Below the pieces are notes generated by a model. It was not told the DNA's origin, searched no databases, and saw nothing but the letters and a program-made list of their open reading frames with translations. Source: Marivivens donghaensis (GTDB lineage Bacteria > Pseudomonadota > Alphaproteobacteria > Rhodobacterales > Rhodobacteraceae). From it: a DNA stretch of 64,000 nucleotides. This document shows positions 42,626-51,832 of this stretch, one piece after another. The stretch spans positions 1 to 64,000 of the forward strand of contig NZ_JAUFRA010000002.1 in assembly GCF_030410045.1 (NCBI RefSeq). The letters run 5' to 3'. The position numbers were made by a program, and so were the translations under genes. Numbering within the stretch: the first letter of the stretch is position 1; every line of letters starts with the position of its first letter.

Positions 42626-43552
42626 ATGATGCTTCAACCCGATCTCATCTGCGCTCTGCCGATTTTGCCCCAGATTCCCGTCGGATCTGCAGAGGCAATG
42701 CCGCAAGAGCTGCCCGATTTCGCGAGGGTATTGCAGGAGATCACTGAGGTTGAGACAGAGGAGCCTGAATTGGAGGTTGGCACCGAAATGATCGCGCCTG
42801 AGTGGGAGGTCATTACGGTCCCCGTTGTGGCTCGGGTCTTTGTGCCCCAGCCCGAACAACCGATGGTGCCAGCGGATGAGGTGGATCGTGACTTTACGCT
42901 CGAACCGAAGCAATCGACTGCGCCTGTGGCCGAAGTGGAACGCGCACCTGACAGTCCCGATACGCAGGCGTCGACATCCCCTCCAACACGGGCGGAGGCG
43001 GTGCAACTCGTTTCGGTGGAAGCAACTGAACCCGAAATGACGGAAGATATAGAGCATCGCTCTACTCTCATTTCGACACCTCCCCCTATCGCCGAGACGC
43101 CCACATTTACGCTGCCATATCATCCGATTGCTCCCATTCCGATTGAGGCACCAAAACCGATCCTCGTCCCTGCGCAAACCGTTCAGCACATTGCCGAACA
43201 GATTGTGGTTTCGGTCGCCAACGATGACAGTGGCACCACCGAAATTGCTCTGGACCCCGAAGAACTAGGCCGCGTGCGGCTGCATATGACCGTGACGGAT
43301 CAAAGCGTTCAAATTGTGATCGCTGCGGAACGACCTGAAACCTCTGACCTCATGCGGCGGCATTTGGACGTGTTGCAGCAGGAGTTTCGGTCGCTTGGCT
43401 TCCAATCCGTCGATCTGGGGTTCGCGGACGAAGGCGGGCGAAACTCACCCAAAGAGACCCCGAAACCGACTCACATTGCCGTCGAAGTCCCTCCCGACGA
43501 CCCAACCCCCACGCAGCAAATCGTATCGAGCGGCGTCGACATAAGGCTCTGA
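42626..43552 (+). CDS. fliK: Flagellar hook-length control protein FliK
   Basis: A 308-residue protein with a low-complexity acidic and proline-rich N-terminal two thirds and the conserved C-terminal Flg_hook domain: TTEIALDPEELGRVRLHMTV and RHLDVLQQEFRSLGFQSVDL. It measures hook length and switches export specificity. It is divergent from the rod-binding gene and 13 bases ahead of flgD. Confidence 0.85.
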   Translation: MMLQPDLICALPILPQIPVGSAEAMPQELPDFARVLQEITEVETEEPELEVGTEMIAPEWEVITVPVVARVFVPQPEQPMVPADEVDRDFTLEPKQSTAPVAEVERAPDSPDTQASTSPPTRAEAVQLVSVEATEPEMTEDIEHRSTLISTPPPIAETPTFTLPYHPIAPIPIEAPKPILVPAQTVQHIAEQIVVSVANDDSGTTEIALDPEELGRVRLHMTVTDQSVQIVIAAERPETSDLMRRHLDVLQQEFRSLGFQSVDLGFADEGGRNSPKETPKPTHIAVEVPPDDPTPTQQIVSSGVDIRL

Positions 43553-43565
43553 AAAGGATGATAAA

Positions 43566-44213
43566 ATGGATGTGACTGCAACGACATCAACGACAACCAC
43601 GACGGCACCCACCTCGTCATCGGCGATCAGCTCGGATTTCGAGACGTTCTTGAACATGCTGACGGTCCAGATGCAGAATCAGGACCCGCTGAACCCAACA
43701 GATCCCTCGGACTATGCCGTGCAATTGGCGACCTTTTCGTCAGTCGAACAGCAGGTCAAAACCAACGATCTCTTGGCGCAGTTGATGGCCATAATGTCAT
43801 CCTCAGCGATGTCCGACATGGGCGCATGGATCGGTCAAGACGTCAGGGCGCCGACCACCGCGCACTTCGACGGAACGCCCATTTCTGTCACGACATCGGT
43901 CGACGCTGACGCGGACTCTGCCGATTTGGTCGTGGTGAACAGTTACGGGGCCGAAGTGCAACGCATCGCCATTGATCCGACCTCGGGCACCGTGACGTGG
44001 GCGGGGGTTGATGACTACGGGTCGCCGATGACCTCTGGCGACTACGGTTTCTATGTTGAGAGTTATCAATCGGACACCCTCATCGCGACCACACAGGCGA
44101 GCGTTTACGGCACCGTGGCAGAAGTCCGCACCGGATCTGGTGCGACCGTGCTCGTCCTCGAAAATGGGGCGGAGGTGCCAGTCGAAACCGTCACCGCCCT
44201 GCGTGCTAGATAA
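43566..44213 (+). CDS. flgD: Flagellar hook assembly protein FlgD
   Basis: A 215-residue hook scaffold. A Thr/Ser-rich start is followed by the FlgD motif FLNMLTVQMQNQDPLNPTDP and DYAVQLATFSSVEQQVKTND. A C-terminal Ig/tudor-like part follows (TVTWAGVDDYGSPMTSGDYGF). It caps the growing hook. The gene is coupled with fliK and converges on ubiB with an 8-base overlap. Confidence 0.9.
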   Translation: MDVTATTSTTTTTAPTSSSAISSDFETFLNMLTVQMQNQDPLNPTDPSDYAVQLATFSSVEQQVKTNDLLAQLMAIMSSSAMSDMGAWIGQDVRAPTTAHFDGTPISVTTSVDADADSADLVVVNSYGAEVQRIAIDPTSGTVTWAGVDDYGSPMTSGDYGFYVESYQSDTLIATTQASVYGTVAEVRTGSGATVLVLENGAEVPVETVTALRAR

Positions 44214-45732
44214 ACAGCGTCGCGACCCAAGCCGCCCCCACGACCGCCGCGCCCGCAATCGCCCAGAGGGCAGAGGTGCTGCGCACTTCTTCCTCTTCGC
44301 CAAAGTTTTTACCCTGACGCACCAGCGCGGCCTCGGCCATTTCAGGAAGGCGCGGACCAAAGCGGGACAGAACCCGCGCTGTCCGTATGAGGTCTCGCAT
44401 GACCGCCTTGGGTCCGATCGCGTTCTTAATGTAGGACTCGACGACAGGGCGTGCATCGGCCCAGATATCGACGTTCGGATTGAGCGACCGCGCCACGCCT
44501 TCGACAACGACCATCGTGCGCTGCAACAGGATCAGCTCGGTGCGGGTTTGCATCCCGAACCGTTCGGTCACTTCAAAGAGGTAGGACAGCAGACGCGCCA
44601 TCGAAATGCGGCTCGCATCCATGCCAAAGATCGGCTCACCAACGGCACGCAGCGCACGCGCGAATTCATCAACATCTTGATTTGCAGGGACATATCCCGC
44701 TTCAAAGTGCACTTCGGCCACGCGTTTGTAGTCGCGTTTGATGAACCCGTAGAGGATTTCTGCGTATACACGACGTGTATATTCATCAATGCTGCCCATG
44801 ATCCCAAAATCATAAGCAATAATGTCGCCATTCGCCGCGACCTTGAGGTTGCCCTGATGCATATCGCCGTGGAACAGACCATCGCGCAGCGCTTGGCTTA
44901 GGAAAATTTGCAGCACGCGAGTCGCCAGCGCATTGCGGTCGTGACCTGCAGCATCCAGCGCCGCGTTGTCACCCATATTGGTGCCCTCAGCCCACTGAAG
45001 CGTCATCACGCGCCGCGCCGACAACTGCCAATTCACGCGCGGAACGGTAAAGCCCTCGTCGGCTTCGGTGTTCGCCGCAAATTCAGAAGCTGACGCGCTC
45101 TCTAGCCTGAGGTCCAACTCGCCACGCACAACACCGTCGAAATGTTCGATCACTTCGATCGGGCGCAGACGGCGGGATTTGCGCGACAGAAACTCGATCA
45201 TATTGGCGGCAAAGTAGAAGGCGTCGATATCCTTGCGGAACGCCTTTTCCACGCCGGGGCGCAGAACCTTTACGGCGACTTCTTCACCCGTCGACCGCAG
45301 TACGGCCTTGTGAACCTGCGCGAGCGATGCGGCGGCAACGGGTTCGGAAAAGCTGGCGAATACTTCATCCACAGAAATGCCCAGTTCGTGCTCGACCTCG
45401 CGTTTCGCGATATCGACCGAAAATGCGGGCAACTGGTCCTGCAACACGCGCAGTTCCCGTGCGAGGTCGTCGCCCACTACGTCAGGACGCGTCGAAAGGA
45501 TCTGACCGAATTTGATATAAGCAGGCCCCAGCGCCGTCAGCGCCCTCGTGGTCGGCGGCAAAGACGCATCGCCACGGTAGCCCAGCCAGCGAAACGGCAG
45601 CGCCAGCGTCCGCGCAGTGAACCGCAGCAACGGCCCAGCCTCAAACGCGTCTAGAACGACATTCATAGCGCCCGCGCGTTCCAGCGTGGCACCCGTGCGG
45701 ACAAGCCGCCAAATGTTGTGAGGCCCGCGCAT
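44206..45732 (-). CDS. ubiB: UbiB family ubiquinone biosynthesis kinase-like protein
   Basis: A 508-residue atypical kinase-like protein needed for ubiquinone synthesis. It has the family KxGQ region (PAYIKFGQILSTRPDVV), the alanine-rich loop (PVAAASLAQVHKAVL), DGLFHGDMHQGNLKV (catalytic loop) and YDFGIMG, plus a C-terminal membrane helix (AIAGAAVVGAAWVATLFI). ATG 45732 overlaps the ubiE stop as TGATG and is preferred to a GTG four codons upstream. Confidence 0.92.
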   Translation of the reverse strand: MRGPHNIWRLVRTGATLERAGAMNVVLDAFEAGPLLRFTARTLALPFRWLGYRGDASLPPTTRALTALGPAYIKFGQILSTRPDVVGDDLARELRVLQDQLPAFSVDIAKREVEHELGISVDEVFASFSEPVAAASLAQVHKAVLRSTGEEVAVKVLRPGVEKAFRKDIDAFYFAANMIEFLSRKSRRLRPIEVIEHFDGVVRGELDLRLESASASEFAANTEADEGFTVPRVNWQLSARRVMTLQWAEGTNMGDNAALDAAGHDRNALATRVLQIFLSQALRDGLFHGDMHQGNLKVAANGDIIAYDFGIMGSIDEYTRRVYAEILYGFIKRDYKRVAEVHFEAGYVPANQDVDEFARALRAVGEPIFGMDASRISMARLLSYLFEVTERFGMQTRTELILLQRTMVVVEGVARSLNPNVDIWADARPVVESYIKNAIGPKAVMRDLIRTARVLSRFGPRLPEMAEAALVRQGKNFGEEEEVRSTSALWAIAGAAVVGAAWVATLFI

Positions 45733-46484
45733 CAGATTTTCCACCCCGAATGCAGCGCTGCGATGCCCAGCGACAGGTTGCGATACTTCGCGTTCTCGAA
45801 CCCTGCCTTTTTCACCATCGATAGGAACGTGTCCTGATCAGGGAACTTTCGGATCGATTCGACGAGGTATTGGTAGCTGTCACGGTCATTCGCGATCAGT
45901 TGGCCCATCCGCGGAATAACGTTGAACGAATAGAGATCGTAGGCCTTTTGCATCATTGGGTTCGGCAGCTGGCTGAACTCCAGCACCATCAGGCGACCAC
46001 CCTTGCGCAGAACGCGATAGGCTTCGTTCAGCGCCTCTTGGGGGCGGGTCACGTTACGGATGCCAAAGCTGATCGTGTATACGTCGAACGTATTGTCGGG
46101 GAACGGCAGCTTCATCGCGTCGCCCACAACCCAGTCGAGGCTATCGGCCATATCGTCCGCCTCGGCCCGTTGGCGCCCAGCCACCAGCATCGATTCCGTG
46201 AGGTCGAGCACCGTCGAATGTCCGCTGCCAGCCCGCTTCAGGAAACGGAACGAAATGTCGCCTGTCCCGCCTGCAACGTCCAACAGCTTTTGTCCCGGAC
46301 GCGGGGCCAGCCAATCCATCATCGCGTCTTTCCAAACGCGGTGGATGCCGACGCTCATCACGTCATTCATAATGTCATATTTCGACGCGACCGAAGTAAA
46401 CACGCCCTGCACGCGGCCTGCTTTTTCGTCTTCCCGCACGGTTTCGAAACCAAAGTGGGTGGTGTTTTCTGGTGTCTCGGTCAT
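45732..46484 (-). CDS. ubiE: Ubiquinone/menaquinone biosynthesis C-methyltransferase UbiE
   Basis: A 250-residue SAM-dependent methyltransferase acting on the quinone ring. Motif I is LLDVAGGTGDISFRFLKRAG; later family regions are GDAMKLPFPDNTFD and ISFGIRNVTRPQEALNE, and the C-terminus ends SLGIAALHSGWKI as in UbiE proteins. It is translationally coupled to ubiB and divergent from mutM. Confidence 0.93.
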   Translation of the reverse strand: MTETPENTTHFGFETVREDEKAGRVQGVFTSVASKYDIMNDVMSVGIHRVWKDAMMDWLAPRPGQKLLDVAGGTGDISFRFLKRAGSGHSTVLDLTESMLVAGRQRAEADDMADSLDWVVGDAMKLPFPDNTFDVYTISFGIRNVTRPQEALNEAYRVLRKGGRLMVLEFSQLPNPMMQKAYDLYSFNVIPRMGQLIANDRDSYQYLVESIRKFPDQDTFLSMVKKAGFENAKYRNLSLGIAALHSGWKI

Positions 46485-46568
46485 GGCACTTGCCGTCCTC
46501 GTGCTTGCGTCACATCTTTAGGGGCCAATTGGGGCATACACTGGACCCCCGCAGATAGGAAGCACGCC

Positions 46569-47420
46569 ATGCCCGAATTGCCAGAGGTAGAGACAGTCCG
46601 CCGCGGCCTGCAACCCGCGATGGAAGGCGAAATCATCGCCAAAGCCTCGGTCAACCGTCCCGACCTGCGTTGGCCGTTCCCCGAAAATATGGCGGATCGT
46701 CTGACAGGCAAGCGGATCAATGCCCTGCGCAGGCGGTCCAAATACATCCTCGCTGACCTTGATAGTGGGGAAACGCTGCTGATTCACCTAGGGATGTCGG
46801 GGCGTATGACCGTCTCTGGCGTCACCATCGGCGAATTCCACCACCCGCACCCCGTGCCTGCGAAACACGATCACGTTGTCTTTGATATGGCGAACGGTGC
46901 GCGCGTGACCTTTAACGATGCCCGTCGGTTCGGCGCGATGGATCTGATGGAGACGGCCAAGGCCGATGACCACTGGCTGTTGCGGGACATCGGGCCAGAG
47001 CCGTTTTCCAACAGTTTCAACGAACACTACCTGACCGAGCGACTCAGGGGAAAGAATTCGCCCATCAAAACGACCCTCCTCGATCAGGGAATCGTTGCTG
47101 GATTAGGGAATATCTACGTCTGCGAGGTTCTTTATCGCGCTGGCATCAACCCAAAGCGCAAAGCAGGCCAAAATTCTGCCGCTCGTATCGCATCGCTTGT
47201 CCCGATCATCCGCGAAGTCCTCTCTGAGGCGATAGAAGCAGGCGGTTCTTCGCTCAAAGACCACCGTCAAGCCGATGGAGGGTTGGGATATTTTCAGCAT
47301 ACGTTCCGCGTCTACGATCAGGAAGGAAACCCTTGCAAAACAGAGGGATGCCCTAACGTCATTCATCGATTCGTACAGTCGGGACGCTCAACTTTCTATT
47401 GTCCGCAATGCCAAAGATAG
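46569..47420 (+). CDS. mutM: Formamidopyrimidine-DNA glycosylase
   Basis: A 283-residue DNA repair enzyme excising 8-oxoguanine and formamidopyrimidines. The mature N-terminus PELPEVETVRRGL carries catalytic Pro and Glu. The central ILADLDSGETLLIHLGMSGR, helix-two-turn-helix IVAGLGNIYVCEVLYRAGI and the C-terminal zinc finger (NPCKTEGCPNVIHR with FYCPQC) are intact. ATG 46569 fits the invariant PELPEVE start; the open frame upstream is antisense to ubiE. Confidence 0.95.
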   Translation: MPELPEVETVRRGLQPAMEGEIIAKASVNRPDLRWPFPENMADRLTGKRINALRRRSKYILADLDSGETLLIHLGMSGRMTVSGVTIGEFHHPHPVPAKHDHVVFDMANGARVTFNDARRFGAMDLMETAKADDHWLLRDIGPEPFSNSFNEHYLTERLRGKNSPIKTTLLDQGIVAGLGNIYVCEVLYRAGINPKRKAGQNSAARIASLVPIIREVLSEAIEAGGSSLKDHRQADGGLGYFQHTFRVYDQEGNPCKTEGCPNVIHRFVQSGRSTFYCPQCQR

Positions 47421-47483
47421 CTTGATCGGTGTCACAGCTTTGTTAAGCAGTTGGTCCTGTGAAAATGATAACAGAGGCTGCAC

Positions 47484-48260
47484 ATGGCTTATGAGACCAT
47501 CATCGTCGACGTTCAGGGATACGTCGCACTGATAACCCTGAACCGTCCCGAGGCTCTCAATGCGCTGAACTCGAAACTTCTCTGCGAACTGTGCGATGCA
47601 CTCGAAGCCGCTGATGAAAACGAGAAGGTGCGCTGCATCGTCATCACTGGTTCAGAAAAGGCATTTGCCGCTGGTGCTGACATCTCCGAAATGTCGGAAA
47701 AATCCTTCGTTGATATGGTCAGCGCAAAGTTCTTTGCGACCGAAAGCGACCGTTTCAACAACACAAAGAAACCGATCATCGCAGCCGTTGCTGGTTACGC
47801 GCTGGGCGGTGGCTGCGAACTCGCAATGATGTGCGATTTCATCATCGCAGGCGACAACGCTAAATTCGGCCAGCCCGAGATCAACCTCGGTGTGATCGCT
47901 GGGATCGGCGGTACGCAGCGCCTGTCGCGCTACGTCGGCAAATCCAAATCGATGGATATGCACCTGACGGGCCGTTTCATGGATGCCGAAGAAGCAGAGC
48001 GTTCGGGCCTCGTGTCCCGCGTCGTTCCTGCGAAAAAGCTGAAAGAAGAAGCACTGGCCGCCGCTGGTAAGATCGCAGAGAAATCGCTGATCGCCGCCGC
48101 TGCTGCGAAGGACTGCGTGAACAAGGCGTTCGAAACCTCGCTATCCGAGGGCGTCGCTTACGAACGTGCGGTGTTCTACTCGCTCTTTGCGACCGAAGAT
48201 CAAAAAGAAGGCATGGCTGCCTTCCTCGAAAAGCGTGAACCGCAGTTCCGCGACCGCTAA
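47484..48260 (+). CDS. Enoyl-CoA hydratase
   Basis: A 258-residue crotonase-fold enzyme. The oxyanion-hole region is ITGSEKAFAAGADISEM and ALGGGCELAMMCDFIIAG, and the catalytic Glu pair lies in CELAM and GQPEINLGVIAGIGG. This fits a short-chain enoyl-CoA hydratase of fatty acid beta-oxidation. It stands between mutM and rpsT as in many Rhodobacteraceae. Confidence 0.92.
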   Translation: MAYETIIVDVQGYVALITLNRPEALNALNSKLLCELCDALEAADENEKVRCIVITGSEKAFAAGADISEMSEKSFVDMVSAKFFATESDRFNNTKKPIIAAVAGYALGGGCELAMMCDFIIAGDNAKFGQPEINLGVIAGIGGTQRLSRYVGKSKSMDMHLTGRFMDAEEAERSGLVSRVVPAKKLKEEALAAAGKIAEKSLIAAAAAKDCVNKAFETSLSEGVAYERAVFYSLFATEDQKEGMAAFLEKREPQFRDR

Positions 48261-48409
48261 AACACTTGCCTTTTTGGGCGGCGGGCCTTAAACGCCGCCC
48301 GATACATGCGTGTGAGGCCCGCTCTGGCCAGAATCAGCCGGTTCAGAAACCCGGTCGGGCTCCGTTGCATTAACGATATTCAAATTAGCCCGAGAGAGGG
48401 GAACCGCAC

Positions 48410-48673
48410 ATGGCAAACACGCCACAGTCCAAAAAACGCGCCCGTCAGAACGTTGTTCGCGCTGACATCAACAAAATGCGCCGTTCGCGCATCCGCACAT
48501 TCCTGCGTAAAGTCGAAGAAGCAATCGCTTCGGGCGACAAAGACGCAGCTGCGGCGGCTCTGAAAGCTGCTCAGCCGGAACTGATGCGTGGCGTCACCAA
48601 AGGCATCTTCCACAAGAACACCGCATCGCGCAAAATGTCGCGCCTTGCATCGCGTGTTAAAGCGATCGCCTGA
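48410..48673 (+). CDS. rpsT: 30S ribosomal protein S20
   Basis: An 87-residue basic protein with the S20 start ANTPQSKKRARQNVVRADIN and the end NTASRKMSRLASRVKAIA. It binds 16S rRNA in the small subunit. GAGAGGGGAA precedes the start. It is followed by a strong terminator and then dnaA, the standard alphaproteobacterial arrangement. Confidence 0.96.
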   Translation: MANTPQSKKRARQNVVRADINKMRRSRIRTFLRKVEEAIASGDKDAAAAALKAAQPELMRGVTKGIFHKNTASRKMSRLASRVKAIA

Positions 48674-48705
48674 TTCCATCCTTTAGGGTAGAAAAACGAA
48701 AAATG

Positions 48706-48732
48706 AACGCGCCTCTCGGGGCGCGTTTTTTG
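48706..48732 (+). terminator. Rho-independent terminator after rpsT
   Basis: AACGCGCC and GGCGCGTT form an 8-bp stem around a 6-base loop, followed directly by a T run. Confidence 0.88.
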
Positions 48733-49203
48733 TTGCCCACTTACCACCGAAACCCAATTTTATAAGCGCTTTCAAAAAACGAACAGATTCTTTTTGGCCA
48801 AAGTCCGAGTCAAGATCGTTGTTGTGTTGAAGCGGTCCGAGTGAGGTTGCTAGTGTCACTCAGCGATTCACATCGTTCCTGGGGGAGCATGGTGAAAGTG
48901 AGGTCATTGTAGCATCCGGATCTGCTCTGGATGACACCTGATTTTTGCGCTCACCTGGCCAGTACCATTTAGTACGGCCATAATGTTCTGACGTTTTTCA
49001 CTCTGGCAGGGTGACGAACGCACACCCAATATTGGGCTCGTTATGTGCCGTCCGACAGGCGGTAAAGCGGATCCAGACCAGAGATGCAGGTGACCTTGGC
49101 TGTCCGAATTTGGGATCGGGCAAACGATGGTGCTTTGTCTTTTGTGGAGTTGATGTGTCGGGGGAAACCTATCGCAAGAAACGTATGGGACAGGCATTGG
49201 GAT
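48733..49203. other. rpsT-dnaA intergenic region
   Basis: About 470 bases without a gene. It holds the dnaA promoter and leader. I looked for DnaA boxes (TTATNCACA type) on both strands and saw only weak partial matches such as GATTCACA near 48866 and TGTGGAGTT near 49143. No cluster of consensus boxes or obvious AT-rich unwinding element was found, so an origin cannot be placed here. Confidence 0.5.
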
Positions 49204-50559
49204 ATGACGACGACTATGTGGGGCACGATTCGCGAAACGCTAAAAAACAGTGTGGGGACTGGAAATTTTGCGAACTGGATCGAGCCGCTTGAACTAGTAA
49301 GTGTGAATGAAGGCGTGGCACAATTTACAGCGCCGACCTCGTTCTTTGGTAACTACGTCACGCAAAACTATGCGGACCAGATTATCTATCATTTGAACCG
49401 CAATGGTGCCCAAGTCGAACGCCTCGCGTTTGATGTCCGCCCTGCCGCCAACAGCGCCCGTCCCGCGCCTGTTGCTGCTGCGCCTGTGCGTCAGTCCCCT
49501 GCGAGCATCGATCCCTCGATTCCCGATGCAACGCTGGACCCGCGTTACACATTCGAAAATTTCGTCGTCGGAAAACCGAACGAGCTCGCCCATGCTGCGG
49601 CCCGTCGCGTTGCCGAAGGTGGCCCCGTCACCTTTAACCCGCTGTTCCTTTATGGTGGCGTTGGTCTGGGTAAAACCCACCTGATGCACGCCGTTGCCCA
49701 TGAAATCCGCCGCCGTTCGCCGGAAAAGAACGTGGTGTATCTCTCGGCTGAGCAATTCATGTATCGCTTCATCTCCGCGCTCAAAGATCGCAAGATGATC
49801 GACTTCAAACAGATGTTCCGTTCGGTCGACGTCCTGATGGTCGACGACGTGCAGTTCATCGCCGGCAAAGACTCGACCCAAGAAGAGTTCTTCCACACCT
49901 TCAATGCTCTCGTTGAATCCCGCAAACAGATCATCATTTCCGCCGACCGTGCGCCGGGTGAAATCAAAGACCTTGAGGACCGCATCAAATCGCGTCTCCA
50001 GTGCGGCCTCGTTGTGGACCTGCACCCGACCGATTACGAACTCCGCGTCGGCATTCTCCAGACCAAAGCGGAACTCTATGCAGAGCAATTCCCGGGTCTT
50101 CAGATCGACAACGGCGTGCTGGAATTCCTTGCGCACAAGATCACAACGAACGTCCGCGTTCTCGAAGGTGCGCTGAACCGTCTCTTTGCGATGGCATCGC
50201 TGGTCGGTAAGCCGATCACCTTAGAGATGACGCAAGACTGCCTTGCTGACCTTCTGAAATCGTCCGAACGTCGCGTGACCATCGACGAAATTCAGCGCAA
50301 GGTCGCAGAGCACTTTAACATCCGTCTGTCCGACCTCATCGGTCCAAAACGTCTGCGCGCCTATGCTCGTCCGCGTCAGGTTGCGATGTGGCTGGCGAAA
50401 CAGCTGACCAACCGTTCCTTGCCGGAAATTGGTCGGAAATTCGGCGGCCGCGACCATACGACCGTGATGCACGGTGTGCGCCGCATCGACGAACTTTCCG
50501 CGGCAGATTCGCAACTTTCCGACGAATTGGAACTGCTTCGCCGCACGCTCGCGTCTTGA
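49204..50559 (+). CDS. dnaA: Chromosomal replication initiator protein DnaA
   Basis: A 451-residue initiator. Domain I starts MWGTIRETLKNSVGTGNFAN. The linker (residues about 75-110) is Ala/Pro-rich. The AAA+ domain has Walker A GGVGLGKTHLMHAV, Walker B VLMVDDVQFIAGKDSTQEEF and the sensor/arginine-finger region DRIKSRLQCGL. Domain IV ends GRDHTTVMHGVRRIDEL, the DnaA-box-binding helix-turn-helix. ATG 49204 fits the family N-terminus; an in-frame upstream ATG at 49084 would add 40 unrelated residues. Confidence 0.96.
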   Translation: MTTTMWGTIRETLKNSVGTGNFANWIEPLELVSVNEGVAQFTAPTSFFGNYVTQNYADQIIYHLNRNGAQVERLAFDVRPAANSARPAPVAAAPVRQSPASIDPSIPDATLDPRYTFENFVVGKPNELAHAAARRVAEGGPVTFNPLFLYGGVGLGKTHLMHAVAHEIRRRSPEKNVVYLSAEQFMYRFISALKDRKMIDFKQMFRSVDVLMVDDVQFIAGKDSTQEEFFHTFNALVESRKQIIISADRAPGEIKDLEDRIKSRLQCGLVVDLHPTDYELRVGILQTKAELYAEQFPGLQIDNGVLEFLAHKITTNVRVLEGALNRLFAMASLVGKPITLEMTQDCLADLLKSSERRVTIDEIQRKVAEHFNIRLSDLIGPKRLRAYARPRQVAMWLAKQLTNRSLPEIGRKFGGRDHTTVMHGVRRIDELSAADSQLSDELELLRRTLAS

Positions 50560-50667
50560 CGCTGCACGCGCAGTATTAAACAGTGACAAAAAGAGCTTGA
50601 GCCGAGAGGGGAAACGTATAGTTTTCACCTCCCGGCCTTGTCAGGTCCGAGAAGCGGAGCGAGGGAC

Positions 50668-51786
50668 ATGAAATTCAGTATCGAACGCGCGGTTTTGCTC
50701 AAGGCAGTCGCACAAGCCCAATCGGTTGTTGAACGCCGGAACACTATTCCAATTCTGGCCAACGTCTTGATCGAAGCCGAAGGCGATAGCGTTCAGTTCC
50801 GCGCCACCGACCTCGACATCGAAGTCGTTGATAAAGCATCCGCAATGGTCGAACGCGCTGGCGCCACCACGGTCGCCGCCGTTACCTTGAACGAAATCGT
50901 TCGCAAACTGCCCGATGGCGCGCTGGTCACCCTGACCGAAGACGGCGTCAAAGGTCGTCTGACCATCGAAGCAGGTCGTTCGAATTTTAGCCTCGCGACC
51001 CTTCCCAAAGAAGATTTCCCCGTGATGGCGTCGTCCGACTACGCGACGAACTTTGCCGCACCTGCACCAGTTCTGCGCCGCCTGTTCGATAAATCGAAAT
51101 TCGCGATCTCGACCGAAGAAACCCGTTATTATCTGAACGGCGTCTACATGCACGTCGCCACGGGCGAAGACGGCCCCGCGCTGCGCTGCGTTGCGACCGA
51201 CGGCCACCGTCTGGCCCGCATCGACGCCGCTCTGCCTGATGGCGCAAGCGATATGCCGGGCGTGATCGTTCCGCGTAAAACCGTTGGCGAACTTCGCAAA
51301 CTGCTCGACGACGATGATATGCAGATCGCCGTATCGGTTTCGGAAACCAAAGTCCGCTTTGCGACCCCGAACATCACCCTGACCTCCAAGGTCATCGACG
51401 GCACCTTCCCTGACTACACCCGCGTGATCCCACAGGGGAACACCCGCAGGCTCGAAGTCGACGCGAGCGATTTCGCAAAGGCCGTGGATCGTGTGGCAAC
51501 CGTGTCATCTGAACGCTCCCGCGCCGTCAAATTGTCGCTCGACGAGGACCGTCTGGTTCTCTCCGTCAACGCCCCTGACAGCGGTGCCGCGACCGAAGAA
51601 CTGGCTGTTGCCTATGACGACGAACGCCTGGAAATCGGCTTTAACGCCAAATACTTGCTTGAAATCGCATCCCAAGTGGACCGCGAAAATGCAGTATTCC
51701 TGTTCAACTCGTCAGGCGACCCGACCTTGATGCGCGAAGGTAACGACACCTCTGCCGTCTACGTCGTCATGCCGATGCGCGTCTGA
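50668..51786 (+). CDS. dnaN: DNA polymerase III beta sliding clamp
   Basis: A 372-residue clamp with the typical start MKFSIERAVLLKAVAQAQSV and middle VERRNTIPILANVLIEAEGD, ending SAVYVVMPMRV. It forms the ring that tethers the polymerase. GAGGGA precedes the ATG at 50668, giving the family N-terminus. It lies between dnaA and recF. Confidence 0.96.
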   Translation: MKFSIERAVLLKAVAQAQSVVERRNTIPILANVLIEAEGDSVQFRATDLDIEVVDKASAMVERAGATTVAAVTLNEIVRKLPDGALVTLTEDGVKGRLTIEAGRSNFSLATLPKEDFPVMASSDYATNFAAPAPVLRRLFDKSKFAISTEETRYYLNGVYMHVATGEDGPALRCVATDGHRLARIDAALPDGASDMPGVIVPRKTVGELRKLLDDDDMQIAVSVSETKVRFATPNITLTSKVIDGTFPDYTRVIPQGNTRRLEVDASDFAKAVDRVATVSSERSRAVKLSLDEDRLVLSVNAPDSGAATEELAVAYDDERLEIGFNAKYLLEIASQVDRENAVFLFNSSGDPTLMREGNDTSAVYVVMPMRV

Positions 51787-51832
51787 CCTTGGTCAGCAGC
51801 CATCGACAGACTGGAATTAGGGAGGGCCGCGC

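Noticed and set aside
45870..46568. Long in-frame extension upstream of mutM
   Set aside because: It is antisense to ubiE and mutM proteins begin with PELPEVE; the extension is a shadow frame.
48276..48300. GC-rich hairpin after the enoyl-CoA hydratase gene as a terminator
   Set aside because: The stem GGGCGGCG/CGCCGCCC is clear but has no T run after it, so a rho-independent terminator is not supported; it may only be a processing hairpin.
48733..49203. oriC call upstream of dnaA
   Set aside because: No cluster of consensus DnaA boxes or AT-rich unwinding element could be identified by eye.
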